A stretch of 64,000 bases of DNA. Source: Lamellibrachia columna. Taxonomy: Eukaryota; Annelida; Polychaeta; Sabellida; Siboglinidae. Shown here one piece after another: positions 1-11,926 of the stretch. The notes beneath the pieces are model-generated. The model saw nothing but the letters and a program-made list of their open reading frames with translations, did not search any database and was not told where the DNA came from. The translations under genes and the position numbers were made by a program. The stretch covers positions 36,616,522-36,680,521 of the forward strand of contig OY759261.1 in assembly GCA_963662155.1 (NCBI GenBank). The letters run 5' to 3'. Every line of letters starts with the position of its first letter. The stretch's first letter is position 1.

Positions 1-2870
1 CAAGTGTTAGTTAGTGTTATTGTTAGAGCTAGTTTATGGACCATGTTTGAATCAGCTACATATAATTAACTACGTATACTAGATATATTATCTTGGTCTA
101 ACGTGATTGACTAATATTAATAATCATAGTTTATGTGACTAAAAATAATTTTGACTTATGAATATGATTGCATCCTAGATCAAAATAATGCAAAATGGTT
201 TATCTAATACAGCCTTCCACTATCTGCGAAGTAATGATATTTTCTATAAAGCAAAACATATTTTGACAGGCTAAACATGATAGATAAATAATTTAATACA
301 TAGCTTTGTAATGTAGCTACTATCATCTTACACCCACACATCCCATAAATTGCACTTTTTCAGTGGTTGATATATAGTTTAGCAAAATAATTTATCAGTA
401 TGACAAGTGACATAACATATTTAATTCTATATTTTACTACATCACTTTTTTAAATAGTTTCTCCAATTTATTACTTAGTTGCATTGTTACTGTCAGAACA
501 TTAACAGGAAATCTAAATTAAGATGGTGATTTCATAAAAATATTTACATGCCTGCATATTTACATATATGCATGAATGCATGTATGTATACCTACCCACC
601 TTCAAAAGAAATATCCCATTATAAACCATAGTATCAATTATTAAATAATATTATATGTAACCACATCTTACCATATAGAAAGACAGCAATGATCAGCGTG
701 ACTACGGACAAGAGCCCAACATAGGTCCACGGTAGACATTTGGATCCTGCAACAAACAAACAAACAAACAAACCCTAAATTGGCAACTCGTTTAATAGAT
801 ATTTTATTGATGGGGAGGTTCCCACTCATCGTGGTGTCATTTATAATGCAGCTAAACCTGTTGTGTTATTTCAAGTTTTCATTCTTAGAAATGTCCATAT
901 TGTATAAATCTATACAAAAGAGCACAACATATACCAATTCTATCCCTATGCCCAGGATAGATATTAAGTGGTGTGTGGGATGACAAAGTAATATGACAGT
1001 GACGATTCAAGCACGAGGGTAAGCGTACTCTGACATCATGTGTGCATCCCACAATGAAGTGAGGCATCATGGGTACTGATTTGAATGGTTAAGAAAGTTG
1101 GGAAAATTTTCCCACGTGGGAGGCTCAACCACTACCATGGAACGAGTCACACCACTCTGGTTAACCAACCAACTGAGCCAATCAGTAGCCGATGATTGGA
1201 CATTTAGCGGATATCTTAGTTTTGTTCTGCCCACTTATGCCTGAATGCGAATCCAGTGTCATTTGACCATTATGTGTCCACCCTCCTCCAAGTGACCAAC
1301 CAACACAGGCAGCTCCCTAGCGGTGCGGTGCAATGACATGCCAGAGTATTAATATAATTAGAACTTGTAGAGGGTGGTTTTTTGACAAAAATAACTAGTA
1401 TAAAATAATATAATATAACATAATAATGCCACTTCTAAAGGGCCTAAATCCTCCGGAACCCGAGCTCAGGGGCCCAACAAATCAGAATTGTTAAACTTGA
1501 TATTATGAATTCATTAACTTTCCTGTGGGGATTATTACGAATAGTTGCATATATTATAAGTTACTGATGTGTTCCAAATGTGTTCCATATTGTATTATAC
1601 CAAAATATGTTTCACAAACCTATGTACGTTCTTTTATTCCGAAAACGTTAAATAAGTCCGTTTTTAAACTTCCAGTCACACATGTATCATCAGACTAGAC
1701 AGAAGTGGCATTGCTAGCATAATCCCATAACAGCTTTGTTTCATGTACACCAATAATAATAATATTAAATAGAGAAAATTACAAAACTTTGATTTTGACG
1801 AAACTTGACATGTTGTTTATGGTCATGAATCAATGTTACCGTGAGAATTGACCATTCCATTCCAGATACAGGTCATCAAATGTTGCCCCGACCATTACCA
1901 CCTTCCATGTGTTTATTCCTCTCCTTGGTGACATACGGAGACAGTGTTGGCGTTATTTTAATGTTCTTGGAAGCGTTTATCTTTGTTGACAATACAAACA
2001 CTAAATAATATGAAACATATATTTCTTAATAGTGCTGCTTGACCTGCCAACCTCATTAATTCCTTGAGTATTACTCATTGTATAATTATCATGAAGATAC
2101 GCATCGCAGTGTTTTAGTGTTTTAGGAGTTATAACATTGTACTCGCATTATCTTCATATGTTGCTCTAATATGATAGGAACTAACAAGTCATACAACAAT
2201 TATGATTTAGAACTCCTACATTTTTAAAGTAATTGTAACCGTAATCAATTACACTTGTGGTGTAATCGATTACACTTATGGTGTTATCATCCTCTGGTGG
2301 GAGGGATACACAAGACAATCTGAAGTCTCAAGTAATTATACTCCAAACAGCCCAGTCTTCGGCTAACACAGGAGTCTACAGTAAACACCAGCTTAATTTA
2401 AATTGATTATTTTGGATTGATATATTATTATTATATATTTTATAGTTTTCCTTAACCAATTTTACTATGTATTGTTTTAGTATATGTGCTTTTAAGCACG
2501 ATATGTGTTTTAATTAAATTATAATAATAAATTACTGGAAAGTAATTTGGTGTTTATATGGAATCAGTTACATGAGGAAGGAAATACTTGTTACTCAAAT
2601 GTTACAGATGATACAGGAGAATTAGTATTTAAGCACTATATTGAACACAGTGCTCGTTTATTTATTAGTGTTCATGCATTTCAAATGCTCATAGTTGTGC
2701 TTAATGGTCCCTCTTCAATTAGAAATTTTTTTGCTCGTTTCATTATAAATTTATGTTGCGAAAATTCAAACCCACCTAGTATCCACTACGTGATGCTGGC
2801 TTGTTCTTGCAACTTTTGTATGTAGTTGTTGTGCAATCATCAGACCGACTATTAAATTATGTAAAACTTG
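1..2870. other. AT-rich non-coding stretch, no gene seen
   Basis: No open frame here has a recognisable domain, and the few frames of 60-90 codons look random. A short (AAAC)n run lies near 750-772. The rest is AT-rich unique-looking DNA. Confidence 0.6.
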
Positions 2871-2879
2871 ATCCCATAT

Positions 2880-3780
2880 TTATTGAAGTGAAAACGGAAA
2901 TTCTGAAAACTTAAGAATTTTGCTCTTCAAGAAATGTCATAACTTTGTCATGTGATTGGTGAGAGGATGGAAGTTACACCCATGACCGGCCTTGACCCCA
3001 TAAAATGTTTACCGTTTTGGAAATCCACTATGTTGAATCTTACCAGATGTAACTACTAAAAGTCAATTCTTTCGATCATCTGAACAAAAATATGCATATT
3101 ATTTTAAGCAAAAAAGTTATCTTTTTCGGCCTATGCACCTATAAGAGTTCCTAAAACATAACCATTTGTAACTACAATAATGAATATCACGCCAGTGGTT
3201 TACTAGGAAAACCTTGTTCAACACATAACATCTCAATTTCATGGGCTGTGCCTTAATGTTAGATAACCCTACGTCATGAGTGTGGTATTCTGGCAATATT
3301 TGTCGCCAAATGAAAATATAGTTGCATACACCTATTCATATACATTGCAATAAAATATGGCCATGCTATTTGCATCCAAACTCAACTTATGTAACACATT
3401 TTAGACTTTGTTTACTAAATTAGTCCTACTTCTGGCAAATTAACACGTTTGTTTGAGAAGTTGCGTTGGTTCTGTGTATGCCGGTCTCCCTTAATACATC
3501 ACTTGTAGTCTAGGTCACCCCGATTTCATAGAACTGCGCTTACGTTTATCGGTCACGCTTGTTAACATGTCAGGTCTCAGTCACTCGGAGAAATGACCAG
3601 AATCTCCCACTTTTAGAACACATTCAGAATAAACCAGACGTGATATTCTTGGTTTTGCTCGCACATGGTTAGTCTTTATTATTTCTTTTTGGTGCACAGC
3701 CCACTATATATTTGGAATCAACGAACCGGATTCGCGATAGGCTAAATCAGTTGAGGATGGAGTTTTAAGCAATTTGTTTA
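2880..3780 (+). repeat. Dispersed repeat, copy 1 (partner at 13.6 kb)
   Basis: Two blocks, about 2,885-3,110 and 3,690-3,775, match 13,606-13,910. Shared landmarks include AGAGGATGGAAGT, AGTCAATTCTTTCGAT and GCGATAGGCTAAATCAGTT. In the second copy the blocks are nearly adjacent. Either this copy holds about 580 bp of extra DNA or the other has a deletion. No coding potential is visible. Confidence 0.55.
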
Positions 3781-4416
3781 AGCTTTCATCCCAAACATGA
3801 TAAATTATTATGTATTGGAACTAGATCGAGGCGTTTAGGTAATTATCTTATATATGCAATAAACAAAAAAACGTATTACATAAAATATTTTAGGAAAAAC
3901 GCCTTGGATAAAAAAACTAGAAAATGCTAACAAAAGTGGTAGTGTAATGCAACTTTTTTTAATTTGCGTCAATATGTCATGTTGTAATCTTGCTATTTAA
4001 GCAAGATGGTGAGCTGGAAATGTCATTCAACATACAAATTAATGTTATAATAATAATAATAATATTAATAATAGGAATGTATATTGCGCCTGAAACCATT
4101 TATATATATATGTATTATTTTATGATTGCATGTACGTTTTGTACACACCTATGAATAGGCTGGTCCCAGATATACGGCATTTTATAAAGTAAGACATAAG
4201 TTTAGTAACAATCTAAGATAAAATGCTCTCGAACGCTTTACATAAAATTAATAATATATCTCAGTCACCACTAAAAACACGGGGAAGTGATATATTTAAG
4301 TTATTACTAATTTTAAAAGATATTTTTTAAAATATGTATTTAAATGTTTCTTAAATGAGCTGAGTGTCTTGAGTTGTTCATTGTTGCTCATTTACTATTT
4401 GTTTTCCAAAAATATG

Positions 4417-7229
4417 ATATCTTATTGGTTGATAGTTGTCGTACAAGTGTACTCAGTCCATTAGTCACACATCAGTCATTGATCACCAATATCTTACTGG
4501 TTGAGAAATAGCTGCCGTACAAGTGTACTCAGTCCATTAGTCACACATCAGTCATTGATCACCAATATCTTACTGGTTGAGAAATAGCTGCCGCACAAGT
4601 GTACTCAGTCCATTAGTCACACATCAGTCATTGATCACCGATATCTTACTGGTTGAGAAATAGCTGCCGTACAAGTGTACTCAGTCCATTAGTCACACAT
4701 CAGTCATTGATCACCAATATCTTACTGGTTGAGAAATAGCTGCCGTACAAGTGTACTCAGTCCATTAGTCACACATCAGTCATTGATCACCAATATCTTA
4801 CTGGTTGAGAAATAGATACCGTACAAGTGTACTCAGTCCATTGGTCACACATCAGTCATTGATCACCAATATCTTACTGGTTGAGAAATAGCTGCCGTAC
4901 AAGTGTACTCAGTCCACTGGTCACACACCAGTCATTGATCGCCGATATCTTACTGGTTGAGAAATATCTGCCGTACAAGTGTGCTCAGTCCACTGGTCAC
5001 ACACCAGTCATTGATCGCCGATATCTTACTGGTTGAGAAATAGCTGCCGTACAAGTGTGCTCAGTCCACTGGTCACACACCAGTCATTGATCGCCGATAT
5101 CTTACTGGTTGAGAAATAGCTGCCGTACAAGTGTGCTCAGTCCACTGGTCACACACCAGTCATTGATCGCCGATATCTTACTGGTTGAGAAATAGCTGCC
5201 GTACAAGAGTGCTCAGTCCACTGGTCACACACCAGTCATTGATCGCCGATATCTTACTGGTTGAGAAATAGCTGCCGTACAAGTGTGCTCAGTCCACTGG
5301 TCACACACCAGTCATTGATCGCCGATATCTTACTGGTTGAGAAATAGCTGCCGTACAAGTGTGCTCAGTCCACTGGTCACAAATCAGTCATTGATCGCCG
5401 ATATCTTACTGGTTGAGAAATAGCTGCCGTACAAGTGTGCTCAGTCCACTGGTCACACACCAGTAATTGTTCGCCGATATCTTACTGGTTGAGAAATAGC
5501 TGCCGTACAAGTGTGCTCAGTCCACTGGTCACACACCAGTCATTGATCGCCGATATCTTACTGGTTGAGAAATAGCTGCCGTACAAGTGTGCTCAGTCCA
5601 CTGGTCACACACCAGTCATTGATCGCCGATACCTTACTGGTTGAGAAATAGCTGCCGTACAAGTGTGCTCAGTCCACTGGTCACACACCAGTCATTGATC
5701 GCCGATACCTTACTGGTTGAGAAATAGCTGCCGTACAAGTGTGCTCAGTCCACTGGTCACACACCAGTCATTGATCGCCGATACCTTACTGGTTGAGAAA
5801 TAGCTGCCGCACAAGTGTGCTCAGTCCACTGGTCACACACCAGTCATTGATCGCCGATACCTTACTGGTTGAGAAATAGCTGCCGCACAAGTGTGCTCAG
5901 TCCACTGGTCACACACCAGTCATTGATCGCCGATACCTTACTGGTTGAGAAATAGCTGCCGCACAAGTGTGCTCAGTCCACTGGTCACACACCAGTCATT
6001 GATCGCCGATACCTTACTGGTTGAGAAATAGCTGCCGTACAAGTGTGCTCAGTCCACTGGTCACACACCAGTCATTGATCGCCGATACCTTACTGGTTGA
6101 GAAATAGCTGCCATACAAGTGTGCTCAGTCCACTGGTCACACACCAGTCATTGATCGCCGATACCTTACTGGTTGAGAAATAGCTGCCGTACAAGTGTGC
6201 TCAGTCCACTGGTCACACACCAGTCATTGATCGCCGATACCTTACTGGTTGAGAAATAGCTGCCGTACAAGTGTGCTCAGTCCACTGGTCACACACCAGT
6301 CATTGATCGCCGATACCTTACTGGTTGAGAAATAGCTGCCGTACAAGTGTGCTCAGTCCACTGGTCACACACCAGTCATTGATCGCCGATACCTTACTGG
6401 TTGAGAAATAGCTGCCGTACAAGTGTGCTCAGTCCACTGGTCACACACCAGTCATTGATCGCCGATACCTTACTGGTTGAGAAATAGCTGCCGTACAAGT
6501 GTGCTCAGTCCACTGGTCACACACCAGTCATTGATCGCCGATATCTTACTGGTTGAGAAATAGCTGCCGTACAAGTGTGCTCAGTCCACTGGTCACACAC
6601 CAGTCATTGATCGCCGATATCTTACTGGTTGAGAAATAGCTGCCGTACAAGTGTGCTCAGTCCACTGGTCACACACCAGTCATTGATCGCCGATATCTTA
6701 CTGGTTGAGAAATAGCTGCCGTACAAGTGTGCTCAGTCCACTGGTCACACACCAGTCATTGATCGCCGATACCTTACTGGTTGAGAAATAGCTGCCGTAC
6801 AAGTGTGCTCAGTCCACTGGTCACACACCAGTCATTGATCGCCGATATCTTAATGGTTGAGAAATAGCTGCCGTACAAGTGTGCTCAGTCCACTGGTCAC
6901 ACATCCGTCATTGATCGCCGATATATTAATGGTTGAGAAATAGTTGCCGTACAAGTGTGCTCAGTCCACTGGTCACACATCAGTCATTGATCACCGATAT
7001 CTTACTGGTTGAGAAATAGTTGCCATACAAGTGTGCTCAGTCCACTGGTCACACATCAGTCATTGATCACCGATATCTTACTGGTTGAGAAATAGTTGCC
7101 GTACAAGTGTGCTCAGTCCATTGGTCACACATCCGTCATTGATAGCCGATATCTTACTGGTTGAGAAATAGTTGCCGTACAAGTGTGCTCAGTCCATTGG
7201 TCACACATCAGTCATTGATCGCCGATATC
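4417..7229 (+). repeat. Tandem array, 76-bp unit, about 37 copies
   Basis: The unit contains ATATCTTACTGGTTGAGAAA, then a TGCCGTACAAGTGT block, then CAGTCATTGATC. The span divided by 76 is 37 units with almost no length change. Variants are in blocks. Left units read GTACTCAGTCCATTAG and ATCACCAAT. Middle units read GTGCTCAGTCCACTGG and ATCGCCGAT. A run from about 5.6 to 6.5 kb has ATACC instead of ATATC. Right-edge units drift back toward the left type. The unit length is not a multiple of 3, so it is not coding. Confidence 0.95.
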
Positions 7230-7672
7230 ATGCGCAATTAATACTATCGGCAGTAACTAGACGGAAAACTCTTAAAATGACAATAAGGGCCACCAGTCAA
7301 ACTGTGTGGCTTGGTCCAGACATGAATACAAACTATGTATGATGTATAATTAAAGAGATTCCTCTGGTAAAAATGTAAATCCGTTTGTTTGTACCGATAA
7401 ACATGCAAACATGTTTACTTACTTTTAATGACATTTCATCCACAGTTTGTGAACATCTTAAGACCGACCGTCAGATGGAGTAAGACAACAACCTGGTGGA
7501 AGAGGGACAATACCTCACACACGCCAAGATGTCAGTCTGTTGACCACTACTCCATCTAATGGTCAGTCCGTGGTCAGAGCGTCAATGAATGTTAGGGCAA
7601 TATTACTGGTCATGCATCAATGAAAAGTTTTACATATCAGTAATTCTGACATATATCTAAATATTTGCGCTG
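7230..7672. other. Unannotated spacer, possible intron of the HEPN gene
   Basis: This holds unique-looking sequence downstream of the HEPN splice donor. No further exon with a recognisable domain is seen here. If the gene is intact, its next exon lies at lower coordinates, beyond the 76-bp array or outside the window. Confidence 0.4.
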
Positions 7673-7678
7673 ACTTAC

Positions 7679-8243
7679 CTTGGTTTCTTTTCCTTTCCTC
7701 TGAAAGGTCTTTCCGTAGCCTCCGACATTCTGCCGTGTCTATCGGGGCATTGGCATAGTTCACCAGGTCTGTGTCCATCCATCCCAACTTCGCATATATT
7801 TCTCTAAGTTTGATCACTCCTCTAATGAAGTCAAGTTTGGTGACCTCAGCTTTAGAGGAGTGAGCCACTAGATTTCTCTGCTCACGCAGTTGGTTGACGA
7901 GTTCACTGCTATTGAACGGTGCCACTCTGGCATTAGTTGACCTCATCGGTGGCAGCAGTCCTGCACCGGGATTTAATAAACAGTAACACAGGGTGGTGCA
8001 GTCAAAATCTGCTGAGTCGCCATTCTGTATCTCCGCTTGGGCAACGTTAAACCTGCCAGTCACTTTGCTTAGGAAGAACTGTCCAGACACTGCATCGTCA
8101 GCATATGACCTTCCATATTTGGTGGCAAATTCACTTCTGAAGAGACCTCTCAGCTTACTCGGAATGTCACGTAAAATGATCCTCACCAGTCGGAGGAAGT
8201 CTTCCTCCTCTGGTTTCATTGGTGGGGAAGTCATTGTGATGAT
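7679..8243 (-). CDS. DZIP3-like HEPN-domain protein, exon (partial gene)
   Basis: This minus-strand exon is open, with a preferred ATG at 8,234. It ends at a textbook donor (AAG|GTAAGT, last exon base 7,679) and is preceded by an acceptor (TTTACAG, exon from 8,243). That gives about 185 codons plus one base. Residues 13-40 (EEDFLRLVRIILRDIPSKLR, then GLF) match the helical start of DZIP3-type HEPN domains. At residues 120-125, RNLVAH fits the HEPN R-N-x3-H signature, the proposed RNase active site or nucleotide-binding motif. The end is charged and may start a coiled coil (residues ~165-185). HEPN_DZIP3-like domains are expanded in many invertebrates, often fused to NACHT or other innate-immunity domains; none is visible here. 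The open frame extends upstream to 8,315, but the acceptor argues for the 8,234 start. Function is inferred from family only. Confidence 0.65.
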
Positions 8244-8375
8244 CTGTAAATTGGCAATATCAGTGATACATAAATGTGTTCTAAGTTTGTATCTATCATA
8301 CAAATTATTCATCATTCATCAACAAACAATTACATACACATATACATGTACACCATTATGATAGTGTATACCATT

Positions 8376-8412
<37 letters not shown>

Positions 8413-8438
8413 CATACATACATACATACATACATACA

Positions 8439-8474
<36 letters not shown>

Positions 8475-8512
8475 TATACACATACATACATACATATATA
8501 TTATTATTATTA
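8376..8512. repeat. (TA)n and (ACAT)n microsatellites in the likely HEPN-gene intron
   Basis: A TA run at about 8,377-8,406 is followed by about 15 ACAT units, a second short TA run and more ACAT. It falls in the proposed 8,244-8,804 intron. Confidence 0.9.
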
Positions 8513-8804
8513 TTTGGTATGACAAATGTAATCATACAAAGGTACGCCAGTGAGCACTGGACAACTAGATTTAGATAATACTAAAAATGTATATATATCT
8601 GATTCAAACATAGCAAATATAAATAAGATGTACAGTGCAGAAACAGGTCATTATGCAAATGTGTGTGATCATGCGTGCATGCTTGCATGAGTGTGCATGT
8701 GTATAATTATGTATATCATATCATGCATATGCGTTTACAATGCATAAGCTTATTTTTCACATGTATAAACATAAAAAATATCCTGAATAATGAAAGCAAC
8801 CAAC

Positions 8805-9300
8805 CTCAGAGTAAGACCTTGCAGTGACGAGGCGGTCCTCTCCAGCAGAGATGTTGTCTTGCGGTCATGGTGGTGTTAGACAATCGTCAATGATCCACTA
8901 AAGTGATGTATGCTCCACAATCTCAAACCAAGTAGAGTTGGTGGTAATCCCCTCCACAGCCATGGAAGCTGTTCTGGATTCATACTGGGTTTGTACAATC
9001 ATAAAAATTCAATGGATATGTTCACAACTGTTTCACCATCTCACACCTTGTAGACATGTGGTCTTTCGTGTCCATAACAGCCGCTTAAACTGCCCACTTC
9101 ACAGCCAAAGTGTTGTCCGGACATCACTGCCAAAATAATTCACAATCACCAATTATCCATGGAAAAAACCTACACACTCACATCCAGTAGAAAGTCAGTA
9201 GTGTGTTTTCTGCAGATTGAGAAGCTCTGTTGAATCCACCGTGGTCTTACACAATCAGACAGTAATGTGATGTGATGACCAGACTTGTCGCCATTTCTGC
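8805..9300 (-). other. Probable 5' untranslated exon region of the HEPN gene
   Basis: Reading minus, the segment ends at GAG|GTTGGT (last exon base 8,805), a workable donor for a 561-bp intron to the acceptor at 8,244. The segment has no good coding frame. It is homologous to 56,999-57,470. That copy keeps the same GTTGGT donor position and the CTGCAACAATGATA block at the far end. Conservation of the donor in both copies supports exon status. The 5' boundary is not defined. Confidence 0.4.
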
Positions 9301-9504
9301 AACAATGATATTACAAAGTTATTTATCCATAATGTAAGGTCAAACCACAGTGCTCAATTGCATTGGTGACCTTGCTAATATTTTGTCTGATCATAAGAAA
9401 ACTGGAATATCAAAAATTCTTAAAACATTTCACCGTAACTACCATTATTTCATTGGCATGCTGACAAAGTGTGGGCAAAATCATATACATCCTGCTGTTT
9501 TTGT

Positions 9505-10935
9505 AAGAGAGAATATGTTATAATGGGTAATTTTAACCATGGCCATATACAATGGAAATAATTAGTGCTGAGGGTGACGACCATCAGTTTCTACTTCTAA
9601 CATAGGATTGTTTCCAGACTCAACATGTCCTGGAACCAACCAGAGGTGGGAATGTGTTAGATTTAATTTTGCCTTCTCAAAATGAATTAGTTGACAATGT
9701 TAAGATACACGAACCTTTGGGTTCCAGTGATCATAACCAGATCCATTTTAATATAAAAGTAAAACAGGGAATACATACAAAAAACAATGGAGGAGGAATT
9801 TCAACAAAGGCAAATATAAAGAAATGAGAACATATCTACAAATATAGATTGGAATAGCTTGAACAAGAAGAAAACAAGACGGCAACAGAATGCTTATTTA
9901 AAAGAAAAGATTGAGGGCATTACTGAGTGATTTGTTCCATTAAGAAAATGGGAAAAGGTCCAGGAAGAAACACTTGTCTAAAGAAGCTATTACTTTAGAA
10001 ATATTGCTCACAAACAGATGCTGTTGGAGGTATGTATAAACACACTGGAAATGTAGAAGACTACACAAACTACAAAGAGGCATTTAACCTAGCTACAACT
10101 GAAATTAGAAAACCTTTGAACAAAACGGTAAGGTAATATAAAAAAATGACAGCAAGAGTTTCTATGTTTATGTAAGGAGTAAACAGAAAGTTCGAGATCA
10201 GGTTGGATGACACGAAAACAACAGTGGAAACATAATTTCAGACGGGTTTCAAATGGCAGAGGTCCTTTAATGAGTATTTCAGCTCAGTTTTTACCACAGA
10301 ATAAACCAGCTCACTTCCAGTTCCAGTTAATAAATTTGAGGGTGATAAATCAGATCATTTATAGGGCAGTTATTTGTAACTAGTGAAATGATGGCAAAGA
10401 AAATTAAGAAGATGACAGATAATTCATCACCTGGAGGTGATGGGATACCACCAAAACTGCTTTAAGGAAATTGTAGAGCAAATTAGTACACCACTTGCTT
10501 GAGTGTTTAACTTGTCACTAGAAGGAATAGTTCATTCGGAAAGGAAAGAAGCAAACATTGCTATTTAAGAAGGGACCGAGAAACAAGTTAGACAATTACA
10601 GACCATTGAGTGTAACATCAGTTCTATGCAAATTACTCGAAACATTAATTAGGGACCATTTGGTGGAATTCCTTGTAAAACATCAACTAATAAATACATC
10701 TCAACATGGGTTCCTAAAAGCAAGGTCATGTGTAGCCAATCTCTTGTTTATTTTAAAGAAATTACAAAGTGGGTAGATGATGTGTCACCAGTGAATGTTG
10801 TCTACTTAGATTTTCAGAAAGCTATTTTATTGAAAAGTGTCTTACACACAGAAGGTAGATAGTAATAGTGGGATTTTAAACTGGAAATCTGTTTTGAGTG
10901 GGGTACCAAGGAGATCAGTATTATGACCTACACTC

Positions 10936-11008
<73 letters not shown>

Positions 11009-11370
11009 ATTTTCCAAATCAACTATATATATATATATATATATATATAAATGATTTGGAAAATTACATACCTGCAGGATGATCTAGATAAATTGGTTAA
11101 ATAGTCAGAAAAATAGCAAATGTTATTCAATATTGGAAAGTGTAAATGCATACACATGGGACATGGAAACATGGGCAATGGAAACATGGGCAAAGAATAT
11201 AAAATGGGGGATGCTGTACTAGGTAGAACCACACAAGAAAGGATTTAGGAGTAACATTTAGTGCTGACATGAAAGTTTCAGAGCAATGTTTGATTGTTGC
11301 TTCAAAAAGAAATAAAATTATAGGGTTAATTAGGAAAACTATCACATATAAGGAAAAACAGCTAAATTTT
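9505..11370 (+). mobile_element. CR1-like non-LTR retrotransposon, copy A (broken)
   Basis: The copy starts inside the endonuclease C-terminal end (VIMGNFNHGHIQWK, a changed GDFN motif) and runs to the reverse transcriptase. Legible RT pieces are KLDNYRPLSVTSVLCKLLE at about 10,580-10,640, VVYLDFQKA at 10,795, a degraded SGVPRRSVL box at 10,900 and a thumb-side segment with MGHGN at 11,150. Many stops and frameshifts make it a pseudogene. An (AT)n run at 10,941-11,050 sits where the block between the GVPQGS and FADD motifs should be, and the FADD box is not legible. Its 3' end is missing. Family: CR1 clade, judged by EN and RT motifs. Confidence 0.85.
10941..11070. repeat. (AT)n microsatellite with flanking inverted repeat
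   Basis: Two AT runs (about 10,941-11,005 and 11,025-11,048) interrupt the CR1 RT. An 18-bp arm ATGTAATTTTCCAAATCA at about 11,004 is repeated inverted at about 11,051-11,068, with the second AT run in the loop. Confidence 0.85.
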
Positions 11371-11926
11371 TGACTTCAGTTAGTGCTTGAACAAGCATTA
11401 ACTAATTTTATAGTTTGATGATTTCACAAAAACTATAAAAAAAAGTTGCACAAACGAGCTTGCATGTTGTAGTGGATATTAGGCAAGTTTGTTTTTTTTG
11501 CAAAATTAATTTGAAATGAGACGAGCCAAAAATCGAATTGATTAAGCACCTTTAAATAAGCATATTGTTATTAGCAAGATCTGATTAGAACACAGAACCT
11601 CAAGCTTCAACAGTAACATACGCATGTTACAATACACATTTTTGTCTGTTTCAATTACGACATCACCTTTTTCTTTGCCGCCAATGCCATTATCATGTCA
11701 TGTCATCACACATGATTCCAGATGTGAATTATGTGCGATGCACTCTGGGATGAATATCTCAGTAACAATTCAAGATGGCGGACTGGCAATATCGGCTAAG
11801 CTACGGGCGCATCAAATTCGTTCGCCAAGGTTCAACAAGGTTTTAGTTTTGCATAACCGGAATCATAACAAAACAGCTTTCCTGCTTTTAGCGGATCAGA
11901 GCGGAAAAAATCTTAGATTAATTGAA
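11371..11926. other. Spacer between two CR1 copies, nothing recognised
   Basis: One frame of 102 codons (11,624-11,932) is open but shows no domain and runs up to the next retroelement. I see no supported gene. Confidence 0.5.

Noticed and set aside
4417..7229. CRISPR array
   Set aside because: Units are contiguous and whole-unit similar, with no unique spacers, in an animal-type genome with introns and LINEs and no cas genes.
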